DNA from: Flavobacteriales bacterium UBA7878
GTDB lineage: Bacteria; Bacteroidota; Bacteroidia; Flavobacteriales; Schleiferiaceae
Assembly: GCA_002501205.1 (NCBI GenBank)
Contig: DLRW01000093.1
Coordinates: 1 to 19,435, forward strand
Direction of reading: 5' to 3'
DNA length: 19,435 nucleotides
In this document: positions 1 to 7,412 of the stretch, piece by piece
How the letters are laid out: each line of letters begins with the position of its first letter
How positions within the stretch are numbered: position 1 is the stretch's first letter
Translations under genes and position numbers: made by a program
Notes under the pieces: model-generated
What the model was told of the DNA's origin: nothing
The model's input: only the letters and a program-made list of their open reading frames with translations
Databases searched by the model: none

Positions 1-1
1 G

Positions 2-361
2 GAAATAAAGGCGCAGGCCAAGCCCTATCTCTATATCGACAGCTTAAGCTCCTACACCCTCTTAGCCGATGAGCCTCAAAGTCAGGTGGTGGCACATATC
101 GATAATTTCCAGGGGCCTGAAAATGCTCATCTGGTATTCCATATTATGGACGGAGATCAGTCCGTCCAATGGATTGCTCATCCTTTAAAGCAAGGAAGCA
201 ATTATATCAGTAGTCCGATCGGTGATTACGGAGTCAACAATTTCAACTGGAAGGTATTAATCGACCAGGGGTCTGATACGGCCACTTGCTCAGGTAACAT
301 TGATGTGCGACTATGGACTGGTAATCCAATCGTTTATGGATTGGTGCAGGATATTAAATGA
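2..361 (+). CDS. 3' end of an unrecognised protein (partial, cut by left edge)
   Basis: The reading frame is open from base 2 to a TGA at 359-361, giving the last 119 residues of a longer protein. A GTG at 86 exists, but the frame continues upstream with protein-like composition (PYLYIDSLSSYTLLADEP), so it is not the likely start. The visible part alternates hydrophobic and polar residues, is rich in Gly, Asn, Asp and aromatics, and has no membrane segment. It reads like a beta-sandwich or Ig-like domain of an exported protein, which is inference. There is one cysteine (near TATCSGN). The final residues are VYGLVQDIK, without a T9SS sorting signal that I recognise. Its last 8 bases overlap the 3' end of the convergent arsC-like gene. 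I do not recognise the family and assign no function. Confidence 0.7.
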   Translation, partial: EIKAQAKPYLYIDSLSSYTLLADEPQSQVVAHIDNFQGPENAHLVFHIMDGDQSVQWIAHPLKQGSNYISSPIGDYGVNNFNWKVLIDQGSDTATCSGNIDVRLWTGNPIVYGLVQDIK

Positions 362-692
362 TGGAATCGAAATTTTCCTTAGGTCGGCCGATGGCAGCTT
401 TATCGCCATTAATTAAAATGGGGCGCTCCATTAACTGAGGATACTCAATCATGGCCAAGATCAGTTCATTCTCATCCAATTCCTTATCAGCAAACTCTTC
501 TTTCCAAACCGCCTCTTTAGTGCGAATAAGCTCAATGGCCTCAATGTCCAGTTTATCGATAACCTCCTCCAAATCATTCGGACTCAAAGGCTCCTTTTGG
601 TAGAGGATTACTTCAGGTTTTAAGCCTTTTTCTTCTAAATAAGCTAAGCCCTCACGGCTTTTAGTACAACGGGGATTATGGAAATATCGCAT
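354..692 (-). CDS. arsC: ArsC/Spx-family reductase, glutaredoxin-type arsenate reductase-like
   Basis: The 112-residue protein has the ArsC thioredoxin-like fold signature. The N-terminal NPRCTKSREG carries Cys9 at the place of the catalytic Cys12 of plasmid R773 ArsC. Three arginines follow at 57 (LIRTKE), 90 (ERPILI) and 103 (GRP). Their spacing to Cys9 closely matches the Arg60/94/107 triad that binds arsenate. It has only this one cysteine, so if it is an arsenate reductase it depends on glutaredoxin/glutathione or another external thiol. The length fits the family. No ars genes (efflux pump or ArsR) are nearby, and many genomic ArsC-like proteins have no proven arsenate role, so the substrate is uncertain. 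It starts 1 base after the stop of the upstream T9SS cargo gene, has no visible ribosome site of its own, and is probably cotranscribed. Its stop overlaps the convergent left-edge gene. Confidence 0.85.
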   Translation of the reverse strand: MRYFHNPRCTKSREGLAYLEEKGLKPEVILYQKEPLSPNDLEEVIDKLDIEAIELIRTKEAVWKEEFADKELDENELILAMIEYPQLMERPILINGDKAAIGRPKENFDSII

Positions 693-693
693 C

Positions 694-3600
694 TTATCGT
701 TCTAAATGGAAGAAGCCATTTTGCTCCTTAGTTTGACCGCAAATATCCTCATAATTGAAGATATAGAAGTAAACTGCATCCGGAACTTCCCGCCCCTGAC
801 TTTTACCATTCCAGGATGCCTGCAAGAGGTCGCCGGCATAGATCCGTACACCATTACGATTATATACCTCTAAGCTTGCTCGGTCTAAGAATGGCGCTAC
901 CGCCTCTAAATCGAGAACCGTAAACTCATCATTAATCCCATCACTATTGGGCGTAAAAATATTGGGGAATTTCAGCTCAAAGCTCTCATCGTAATAGTAG
1001 AGGTCATAGGTTTCGGATTTGGAGCGATTACAGAGCGTGTCTAAGAAGCGAAGCTCCAATTCATAACTACCGCCCGTCATAAACTGATAATTGAGGCTAT
1101 CACCCTGGCCCACCAATTGACCATCTACATACCACTCGAAAGCATGGAAGTCGCCGGGGTTTGTGGTTCCTAAATCAGCACTGGCCTTTAATTTTCGTTC
1201 GGGATCACAGGCATCGCTTTCCACCAGCATTTCACCTTTATTGGAGCGGTAATGCACTTCCAATTCCTGCTCTAAGGTGTCGAGCTGATTACAGATTGGA
1301 TCTTCCACTATTAATTGAATGGTATAATTACCAGGCAGGAAAGTATGGCTGGGTTCGGAGGCATTGCTATTGTTCCCATCACCAAAATCCCATTGATAGG
1401 AACCCGCTCCTATACTGAGGTTTTTAAACTGAACAATACCACTAGCATCACAACTATCGTATTCAAAACTAAAGTCGGCTTCCAGCGGATTATTAAATCC
1501 ATATATCAATACCTGACTGCTATCCACCAGATTACAATTCGTATCCAGGGCTACAAAGCGAAAAACGGAAAGGCCACTGTCTTGAACCGTAAACATCTGA
1601 TTATTCAGTGTATCCACATTGCCTTGCGGATCTATCACTAATACCACATCCGCATTAAAGCTGCGATCCACAAATTTCACCTCCGCCGGAAGGCAAGTGC
1701 TATCTGGCACCCCCTTGGCTAAATCCACCTCACAGCGTACGGTATCCGCTTCCATATCAAATCGGAATACCGCCATATTACAGTTTCCACTGCGTACAGT
1801 ATCTTCAAATGCATTGGGAGTAATTGGGAAACCATAAGGAATACTCCCACAGGAACATACCGCCTGGAAAATACTACCATCTCGGCGGAAGCGAGAACTA
1901 CCGCCATCCACGTGATCGGCACCATTTTGCCATTGTCCAAAAAAGGTGGCGTACTCCAATTCTTGCCAGGAGGCATCCATCCGCATAAAATAGAAATCCC
2001 CTCGATTGTCAGCCGTATCACGATAGGCATCTGGAGTTACCGGCAAACCTCGTGTATCCCCCATCACTCCCCTTAAACTTGAATTATAGGGAGCTCCCCA
2101 TCCGGAAAGAAAAACATCCCCACAATCGGAAACCATTAATGCGGTGGGACTGATATCCGTAACCCCTAAAAGGCCATCACCAAAAGTGGTGGAATGCCTC
2201 ACCTGTTGTAGGTCGGGACTCAATTCCTGAATAAATTGTGAGCTATTGGGTACACCCCAAACATTGTTTCCAATCCAGGGCCAGGGACCAGCAGTTTGCC
2301 CAAATATCACCAGGTTCCCATCTGGCGTATAGTCCACAAAATAGGCGCGATCATCTTCAGCAGTGCCACTAAAGGTCCATTTGATCACATCCCCGTTTTG
2401 AGGATTTAATTCAGCTAAAAATGCATCTACCTTCCCCGCCTTAAGAGGCTGATATACTCCTGTGGTATCAAAGGTAATCGTGTCACTTTCCGATGAACCC
2501 GCCACAAATAATCTCCCGGTATTGGTATAACGCAGGGAGAAGCTAGCATCATTGTCTTCCCCTCCTAAATAGCGTGCCCAATTCAACTGGCTTAAATCCG
2601 GATTAAAGGACACTATTAAACCATCCTGTTTACCCTGGTAATGAGAGTCGGAGGCCACGCCCGCAGGCAAGCCCGAAGAAAAGGTATATGAACTAATGAT
2701 GATATTTCCCTGGGAGTCCAAAGTGATATCACCTCTGGCGGGATCACCGTAGTTAAACATCATCCGTTTATTATTGCCATCACTAAGGCTATCTCCAAAA
2801 AAAGTGGAGCCTAATAATGCGCCACCGCTACTATCTAAAACCGTAACGAAAATATCGGAGCCCACCGGAAAGGGTAAACTGCCACCGATGCGGATCATAT
2901 CGATAGGCCCTTGTGCAAAGCTGGTATCGAAAGAATTAGGATGGGTCGGAAAATTCACCGAGCCTGTCACCCCCATCACAATTAGGCTTTTATCGGGGCC
3001 TTCAAGCAGACTAAAAGGTAAATCATTGCCATCGCCACCCAGGTAGGTAGCATAGATTTGAGCTGATCCCTGCGGATTGTATTTAGCGATGCTGATATCC
3101 ACTATTCCTCCTTGTGAAGAATCTTGAAAGGCTCCCAAAGTGGTAGGAAAACCCCTGTGGATTACACTATGACCGTAATTAATTCCGGCCCCATATGCAG
3201 AACCATCAATACCATAAGTGGCAGAGAAACCAAAATTATCGTCGGTACTGCCACTGTAAGTACTAAAAACCAAAGTGGGGTCGATCAGTAATTCCTTACG
3301 GTGATCGTATTTCGCCAGATCAAATCCATAAGTTCCGTCTTCAAATTGCTTAAAATCGGAAGCTATTTCTTCCTCTTCCTGGTAGGATCGCGGGGCCGTA
3401 TAGATTGCCGAACCCACTGAAGTTATCAAGGCTAAGTCCGAACCGGCAATACCATGTTTATCCGCACCTTCAATTTCCCATCGTATTAATTCTGGGTCGG
3501 CGCCGGGATGCAGGATGAAATCAAATCGGCAATAGCCCGAACCATCCGCAATATAGCGCAGGTCGACCTGCGGATATATGTTGTGATAGGTAATAATTCG

Positions 3601-3987
3601 ATATTGGTTTAAACCGGATTTCCATTGTTCTCGATCCCTACCTAAAAGAAAATTCAAGCGGGTATGATTGGGATAAAGCTCAGTGCTGATACGGGCATTG
3701 GTATCAGCTCCTAACCAATGGATTCGGTACACATGGCCTTTAGTCTGAGTATGACTTTGATGATGCCATTGATGATGGTGGTGCTGCCTTTGTAAGAGCA
3801 CTACTCTTTGCTCTCCGGCTTTCAGAAAAACATAACCCTGACTGCCGTGAAATCGAAAATCAAAATCACCTTTCCACTGCCCGGCATTCGGCACAAAGCC
3901 TACTTCCTGAGCAGAGAGCCCAAAAACCAGAAAGATGGAAAGTATAAGGCAGCGCAAGATTTCAATTTCCAGCAAATTACTAAGCAT
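694..3987 (-). CDS. large secreted T9SS cargo: SBBP-type beta-propeller, PKD domain, type B C-terminal sorting domain
   Basis: A protein of 1097 residues if it starts at the ATG at 3987. A TTG at 4008 would add 7 residues, and a TTG at 3957 would give a more typical short signal peptide (MRCLILSIFLVFGLSAQ). The Sec signal core is LRCLILSIFLVFG, ending near AQ. Next comes an N-terminal region beginning FVPNAGQW (the NxGQ module that often precedes SBBP repeats), with a His-rich patch around residues 69-85. Roughly residues 235-745 are propeller-like repeats with recurring YLGGDGND, YLGGEDND and FSGTAEDD motifs and many NP/Gly turns. A PKD domain (YQWDFGDG, about residue 864) and a second Ig-like segment follow. 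The end, from FPNIFTPNSDGINDEF (about 1007) to NGFFHLER, is the gliding-motility-associated (type B) sorting domain that directs export through the T9SS. Such proteins are cell-surface or released; binding or enzymatic function is unknown. It lies 53 bases after prfB and 1 base before arsC. Confidence 0.9.
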   Translation of the reverse strand: MLSNLLEIEILRCLILSIFLVFGLSAQEVGFVPNAGQWKGDFDFRFHGSQGYVFLKAGEQRVVLLQRQHHHHQWHHQSHTQTKGHVYRIHWLGADTNARISTELYPNHTRLNFLLGRDREQWKSGLNQYRIITYHNIYPQVDLRYIADGSGYCRFDFILHPGADPELIRWEIEGADKHGIAGSDLALITSVGSAIYTAPRSYQEEEEIASDFKQFEDGTYGFDLAKYDHRKELLIDPTLVFSTYSGSTDDNFGFSATYGIDGSAYGAGINYGHSVIHRGFPTTLGAFQDSSQGGIVDISIAKYNPQGSAQIYATYLGGDGNDLPFSLLEGPDKSLIVMGVTGSVNFPTHPNSFDTSFAQGPIDMIRIGGSLPFPVGSDIFVTVLDSSGGALLGSTFFGDSLSDGNNKRMMFNYGDPARGDITLDSQGNIIISSYTFSSGLPAGVASDSHYQGKQDGLIVSFNPDLSQLNWARYLGGEDNDASFSLRYTNTGRLFVAGSSESDTITFDTTGVYQPLKAGKVDAFLAELNPQNGDVIKWTFSGTAEDDRAYFVDYTPDGNLVIFGQTAGPWPWIGNNVWGVPNSSQFIQELSPDLQQVRHSTTFGDGLLGVTDISPTALMVSDCGDVFLSGWGAPYNSSLRGVMGDTRGLPVTPDAYRDTADNRGDFYFMRMDASWQELEYATFFGQWQNGADHVDGGSSRFRRDGSIFQAVCSCGSIPYGFPITPNAFEDTVRSGNCNMAVFRFDMEADTVRCEVDLAKGVPDSTCLPAEVKFVDRSFNADVVLVIDPQGNVDTLNNQMFTVQDSGLSVFRFVALDTNCNLVDSSQVLIYGFNNPLEADFSFEYDSCDASGIVQFKNLSIGAGSYQWDFGDGNNSNASEPSHTFLPGNYTIQLIVEDPICNQLDTLEQELEVHYRSNKGEMLVESDACDPERKLKASADLGTTNPGDFHAFEWYVDGQLVGQGDSLNYQFMTGGSYELELRFLDTLCNRSKSETYDLYYYDESFELKFPNIFTPNSDGINDEFTVLDLEAVAPFLDRASLEVYNRNGVRIYAGDLLQASWNGKSQGREVPDAVYFYIFNYEDICGQTKEQNGFFHLER

Positions 3988-4040
3988 TTGCGAGAAATCC
4001 GCAGCCAATGAGAGAGCTATCGATATTCCTTATTCTCCGA

Positions 4041-5147
4041 TCAGGCTTCCTCCACTTCTGCGCCTTGGCCCTGGCTCATTAGGTAGGATTTAATGAAGGC
4101 ATCGAGATCGCCATCCAAAACCTGATCTACATTGGAAGTTTCTTCGGCTGTTCGTACATCCTTAATCAATTTATAAGGATGCAATACATAGTTTCGAATT
4201 TGAGAACCCCACTCAATTTTCTTCTTACCAGCCTCAATTTCAGCTCGCTTTTGGTTCTTCGCTTCCAGTTCAATTTCGAATAATTGAGATTTCAGCAATT
4301 GCATGGCTTTCTCCTTATTCTGCAATTGGGAACGACTTTCAGTATTCTCAATGATAATTCCCGATGGCGCATGTCGTAAACGCACCCCGGTTTCCACCTT
4401 GTTTACGTTCTGTCCACCAGCTCCACCCGAACGGAAGGTATCCCATTCGATATCCGAAGGATTAATTTCTATCTCTATAGAATCATCTACTAAAGGATAC
4501 ACATAAACCGAAGCAAAGCTGGTATGGCGCTTGGCATTGCTATCGAAGGGAGAAATACGCACCAGGCGATGTACTCCGTTTTCACCCTTCAGGTAACCAA
4601 AGGCAAAATCACCTTCAATCTCGAGGGTTACGGTTTTAATACCGGCCACATCCCCGTCCTGATAATTAAGTTCGCGAACCTTAAAATTTTGGCGCTCCGC
4701 ATAGCGAATGTACATCCGCATTAACATGGAAGCCCAATCGCAAGATTCGGTTCCCCCGGCGCCAGCGGTAATTTGAAGTACGGCACTCAATTGATCTTCT
4801 TCACCGGAAAGCATATTGCGGAACTCCAGATCCTCCAAAACTTGAACGGCCTTTTGATACATCGCATCCAGCTCTTCTTCCTCGAGCTCGCCTAATTCCA
4901 TAAACTCCAATCCCAGAGCCACTTCCTCTACTGCCGCTGCCAAATCATCATAAGACTCGGTCCAAAACTTCATCCCCCGAATCTTCTTCATTACCTGCTG
5001 AGCGGTTTTCTGGTCTTCCCAAAAACCAGTATCGGCGGTTTTCTCTTCTTCGTTAATGATTTGGATTCGCTTCTCCTCGATCTGCAAATAGGCATTTAAG
5101 GATTTTAAGCGCGACTGCAATTCCTGCAATTGTTCTTTGCTTACCAT
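4041..5147 (-). CDS. prfB: peptide chain release factor 2
   Basis: The 368-residue class I release factor recognises UAA/UGA in the ribosomal A site and triggers hydrolysis of peptidyl-tRNA. The anticodon-mimic tripeptide SPF is at about 199-201 (VRISPFDSN), which marks RF2 rather than RF1. The catalytic GGQ is at 244-246 (SGGAGGQNVNKVETGVRLRH). The coiled N-terminal domain covers about 1-110, and the C-terminal tail has the usual YVLHPYKLIKDVRT. In many bacteria an in-frame UGA and a +1 shift interrupt codon 26. Here the corresponding stretch, LNAYL-QIEEKR, is read through continuously with TTG CAG at 5087-5082, so the autoregulatory frameshift is absent. The ATG at 5147 is preceded at a 4-base distance by a TAATTTTG promoter box. 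The T9SS cargo gene follows downstream. Confidence 0.97.
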   Translation of the reverse strand: MVSKEQLQELQSRLKSLNAYLQIEEKRIQIINEEEKTADTGFWEDQKTAQQVMKKIRGMKFWTESYDDLAAAVEEVALGLEFMELGELEEEELDAMYQKAVQVLEDLEFRNMLSGEEDQLSAVLQITAGAGGTESCDWASMLMRMYIRYAERQNFKVRELNYQDGDVAGIKTVTLEIEGDFAFGYLKGENGVHRLVRISPFDSNAKRHTSFASVYVYPLVDDSIEIEINPSDIEWDTFRSGGAGGQNVNKVETGVRLRHAPSGIIIENTESRSQLQNKEKAMQLLKSQLFEIELEAKNQKRAEIEAGKKKIEWGSQIRNYVLHPYKLIKDVRTAEETSNVDQVLDGDLDAFIKSYLMSQGQGAEVEEA

Positions 5148-5151
5148 GTGG

Positions 5152-5159
5152 CAAAATTA
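5152..5159 (-). promoter_or_regulatory. candidate Bacteroidota -7 box for prfB
   Basis: On the minus strand TAATTTTG matches the Bacteroidota -7 consensus TAnnTTTG, followed by CCAC and the prfB ATG. The box normally centres 7 bases before the transcription start, so the transcript would begin at or within a base or two of the ATG (leaderless). I do not see a convincing TTG -33 element at the expected distance. It sits just downstream of the terminator of the preceding operon, which supports an independent promoter here. Confidence 0.5.
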
Positions 5160-5183
5160 CGTAATGGGACTTTAGCCCTAAGG

Positions 5184-5235
5184 CTTTAAAAAGCCAAAGC
5201 TTTGCTTTGATTCGAAAATCAAGGCAAAGCTTTGG
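5184..5235 (-). terminator. intrinsic terminator after dsbD (long hairpin plus T tract)
   Basis: Bases 5194-5212 and 5217-5235 form a 19-bp stem with one non-Watson-Crick position and a 4-base loop (cgaa on the plus strand). Read on the minus strand, the stem is followed by CTTTTTAAAG, a T-rich run. It begins 18 bases after the dsbD stop and precedes the prfB promoter candidate, which is the expected place for the end of the kinase-pabB-tilS-dsbD operon. The stem is mostly A/T with the repeated element AAGCTTTG. A second short inverted repeat (GGCTTT...AAAGCC) lies at 5182-5195. Confidence 0.7.
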
Positions 5236-5253
5236 ATAAAATATTTAGCGTAT

Positions 5254-7392
5254 TTACTTCTGCTCGAATTTGGAAATCCCTTCTTCCAACCAATCTACAT
5301 ACAATTGGATATCGGGATCATAGGCAGTAGTTCCATTTAAGGGACTCATACTTTCGTGGTTAATCAGTACATACTGAGGTTGTGAATTGGACTTGTAATG
5401 TTCGCGTTGGAACTCACTCCATTTCTTACCTACCGTGCGTACTTCATCACCAGTCAATTCACTTACATATTGCTCTTCTTTGGGCAATTTGGCACGCTCG
5501 TCTACATATAGAGAAATGAGCACCACATCATTGCGAAGAATCTCCAATACTTTGGGATCGCTCCACACCTGCTCTTCCATCTTTCGACAGTTTACACAGC
5601 CCCAACCGGTAAAGTCGAGCAGAATTGGCTTACCCACTTTTTCAGCATAAGCTTTACCCGTTTCGAAATCGTGGAAACAATTTAATTGATGTGGACAGTG
5701 ATCAGGATCAGCACCTTCGGGAATATGCGTTTCTGTAGTAGCACTAGAAAGCACCGCTGGCGCCGCTGCTGCCCCAACCCCTTGCGGAGACTCGCTATAG
5801 AACATGGGAGGTGGGAAACCTGAAATCGCTTTCAAAGGTGCTCCCCATAAACCGGGAATTAAATAAATAGTAAAGCTGATGGTGATCACCGCTAAGATTA
5901 AACGGAATACCGATACCTTATCTGAAGGACTATCATGAGGCATGCGGTATTTACCTAAAAGATAAGCGGTTAAGAGAATTCCGATACCTATCCAAATGGC
6001 GATAAACCATTCGCGAGGTAGAATATGGGCTTGCCAAACCAGGTCGGCTGTGCTTAAGAATTTAAAGGCAAAGGCTAATTCTACAAAACCTAAAACCACC
6101 TTCACGGAGTTTAACCAACCACCACTCTTAGGTAATGAGTTTAACCATCCGGGGAAGGCGGCGAACAAGGCAAAAGGTAAGGCCAGAGCTAAGCTAAAGC
6201 CGAACATCCCAATTAGGGGACCTTGCACACCACCACTGGCAGCTTCTACCAATAAGGTTCCAATGATAGGACCGGTACAAGAGAAGGAAACCAAGGCCAG
6301 GGTAAAGGCCATGAAAAAGATTCCGATGATTCCACCTTTATCTGCAGCACGGTCACTACGATTCACCCAGGAACTGGGCAGCGTAATCTCGAAGGCTCCA
6401 AAGAAGCTAATGGCAAATACTACTAATAAGACGAAGAATGCAAGGTTCATCCAAGGGTTGGTGGATAGAGCATTTAGCGCATCACTACCAAATACCTTTA
6501 CGATTACGAAGCCCAATAAAGTGTAGATTACAATAATGGACGCTCCATAAGTTAAAGCATTGGCAATTCCCTTAGCCCGGTTTTTACTTTGTTTAGTAAA
6601 GAAACTTACCGTTAACGGAATCATTGGGAATACGCAGGGAGTTAAAAGTGCTAAGAAGCCCCCCAAGAATGCCAGGATAAAGGTGCCCCACATACTACGT
6701 CCTTTGTCCTTTTTCTCGGTTTCCATTTCGGAAGCCTGATCAGACTCAGAGTTTTCGGCCTCAGCTTGAGCTAGTTCTTCCCCTTGCGTATAGTCGATCT
6801 CCATTTTCTCTCCAGGCACTGAAGTTGCGCCGGTATCTCCAATTTCTTCAGTACTTGAAGCACTGGTGGCGTCAGCTTTTGAATCATCAGCTTTTGGATC
6901 GATGCTCGCTTTTGGCTCTTCTTTCGCTGCGCCTTGATAGCCTTTTATCTTAAAAGTATGAGGCTCATACTCTGGCGCCAAACAAGTTTCGGCATTACAG
7001 GTTTGATAGGAAAACTCGGCTTCCAAATCAAAGTCCTTGGCGCTAAGTATCTGAATTTTCTGACGAATTCGCACCACTTCTTCATGGGAACAGAGGTCCT
7101 CCATGTAAAGTGAGTCGTAATAGCAATGAGGTTCTGGTTCTATGAGACCTCCAATTAATTTATAGGATGAATTGGGCGTGAAAACAAAATCAGCACCAAT
7201 AATCATAGAGGTTTCGGGGGTATTAACAGAGTAAATATGCCACTCGCGCTCCATGGTCACCTTGGCGATTAATTCCATTTGGCCATTTCCCAGGTCTTTG
7301 GTTTCAAACTTTACATCAACTGGATCTAAAATTTGAGCAGAAGCAAAAAATACACTCAGGCAGAGGGTCAAAAAGGTGCTTAGTAATCTCAT
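5254..7392 (-). CDS. dsbD: thiol:disulfide interchange protein DsbD
   Basis: The 712-residue inner-membrane protein carries electrons from cytoplasmic thioredoxin to periplasmic disulfides. The N-terminal signal peptide ends near FFASAQ. A DsbD-alpha-like domain (about 20-150) carries a Cys pair, QTCNAETCLAP. An Ala/Glu/Ser/Asp-rich linker (about 155-235) follows. Then comes a CcdA-like membrane core of about eight segments with the redox cysteines in TPCVFP (about 253) and FSCTGP (about 372). The C-terminal thioredoxin domain has the active site GWGCVNCRKME (Cys at about 599 and 602) and the cis-Pro in QPQYVL. All three redox modules are intact. I prefer the ATG at 7392 over the TTG one codon upstream. 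It is the last gene of the operon, 20 bases after tilS, with a strong terminator behind it. Confidence 0.95.
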   Translation of the reverse strand: MRLLSTFLTLCLSVFFASAQILDPVDVKFETKDLGNGQMELIAKVTMEREWHIYSVNTPETSMIIGADFVFTPNSSYKLIGGLIEPEPHCYYDSLYMEDLCSHEEVVRIRQKIQILSAKDFDLEAEFSYQTCNAETCLAPEYEPHTFKIKGYQGAAKEEPKASIDPKADDSKADATSASSTEEIGDTGATSVPGEKMEIDYTQGEELAQAEAENSESDQASEMETEKKDKGRSMWGTFILAFLGGFLALLTPCVFPMIPLTVSFFTKQSKNRAKGIANALTYGASIIVIYTLLGFVIVKVFGSDALNALSTNPWMNLAFFVLLVVFAISFFGAFEITLPSSWVNRSDRAADKGGIIGIFFMAFTLALVSFSCTGPIIGTLLVEAASGGVQGPLIGMFGFSLALALPFALFAAFPGWLNSLPKSGGWLNSVKVVLGFVELAFAFKFLSTADLVWQAHILPREWFIAIWIGIGILLTAYLLGKYRMPHDSPSDKVSVFRLILAVITISFTIYLIPGLWGAPLKAISGFPPPMFYSESPQGVGAAAAPAVLSSATTETHIPEGADPDHCPHQLNCFHDFETGKAYAEKVGKPILLDFTGWGCVNCRKMEEQVWSDPKVLEILRNDVVLISLYVDERAKLPKEEQYVSELTGDEVRTVGKKWSEFQREHYKSNSQPQYVLINHESMSPLNGTTAYDPDIQLYVDWLEEGISKFEQK

Positions 7393-7412
7393 CAATGATG
7401 GCTTAGAGAAAT

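Noticed and set aside
326..344. Hairpin CCAATC...GATTGG as terminator for arsC or the left-edge gene
   Set aside because: The stem is only 6 bp with no T tract on either strand, and it lies inside coding sequence.
86..361. GTG at 86 as the start of the left-edge gene
   Set aside because: The frame is open to the window edge with protein-like sequence, so the gene almost certainly starts outside the window.
1315..1641. Plus-strand frames antisense to the T9SS cargo
   Set aside because: The minus-strand frame has clear PKD and sorting-domain homology across the same bases; the antisense frames have no recognisable features.
1719..2030. Minus-strand frame within the T9SS cargo in another phase
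   Set aside because: It overlaps the genuine frame on the same strand, which is continuous and domain-bearing through this stretch, so no frameshift is needed.
4006..4008. TTG at 4008 as the start of the T9SS cargo
   Set aside because: It only adds 7 non-signal-like residues ahead of an ATG at 3987; a later TTG at 3957 remains an alternative.
5996..6526. A 176-codon plus-strand frame antisense to dsbD
   Set aside because: It lies wholly inside the membrane core of dsbD, is Lys/Pro-rich without family features, and reflects the codon bias of the opposite strand.
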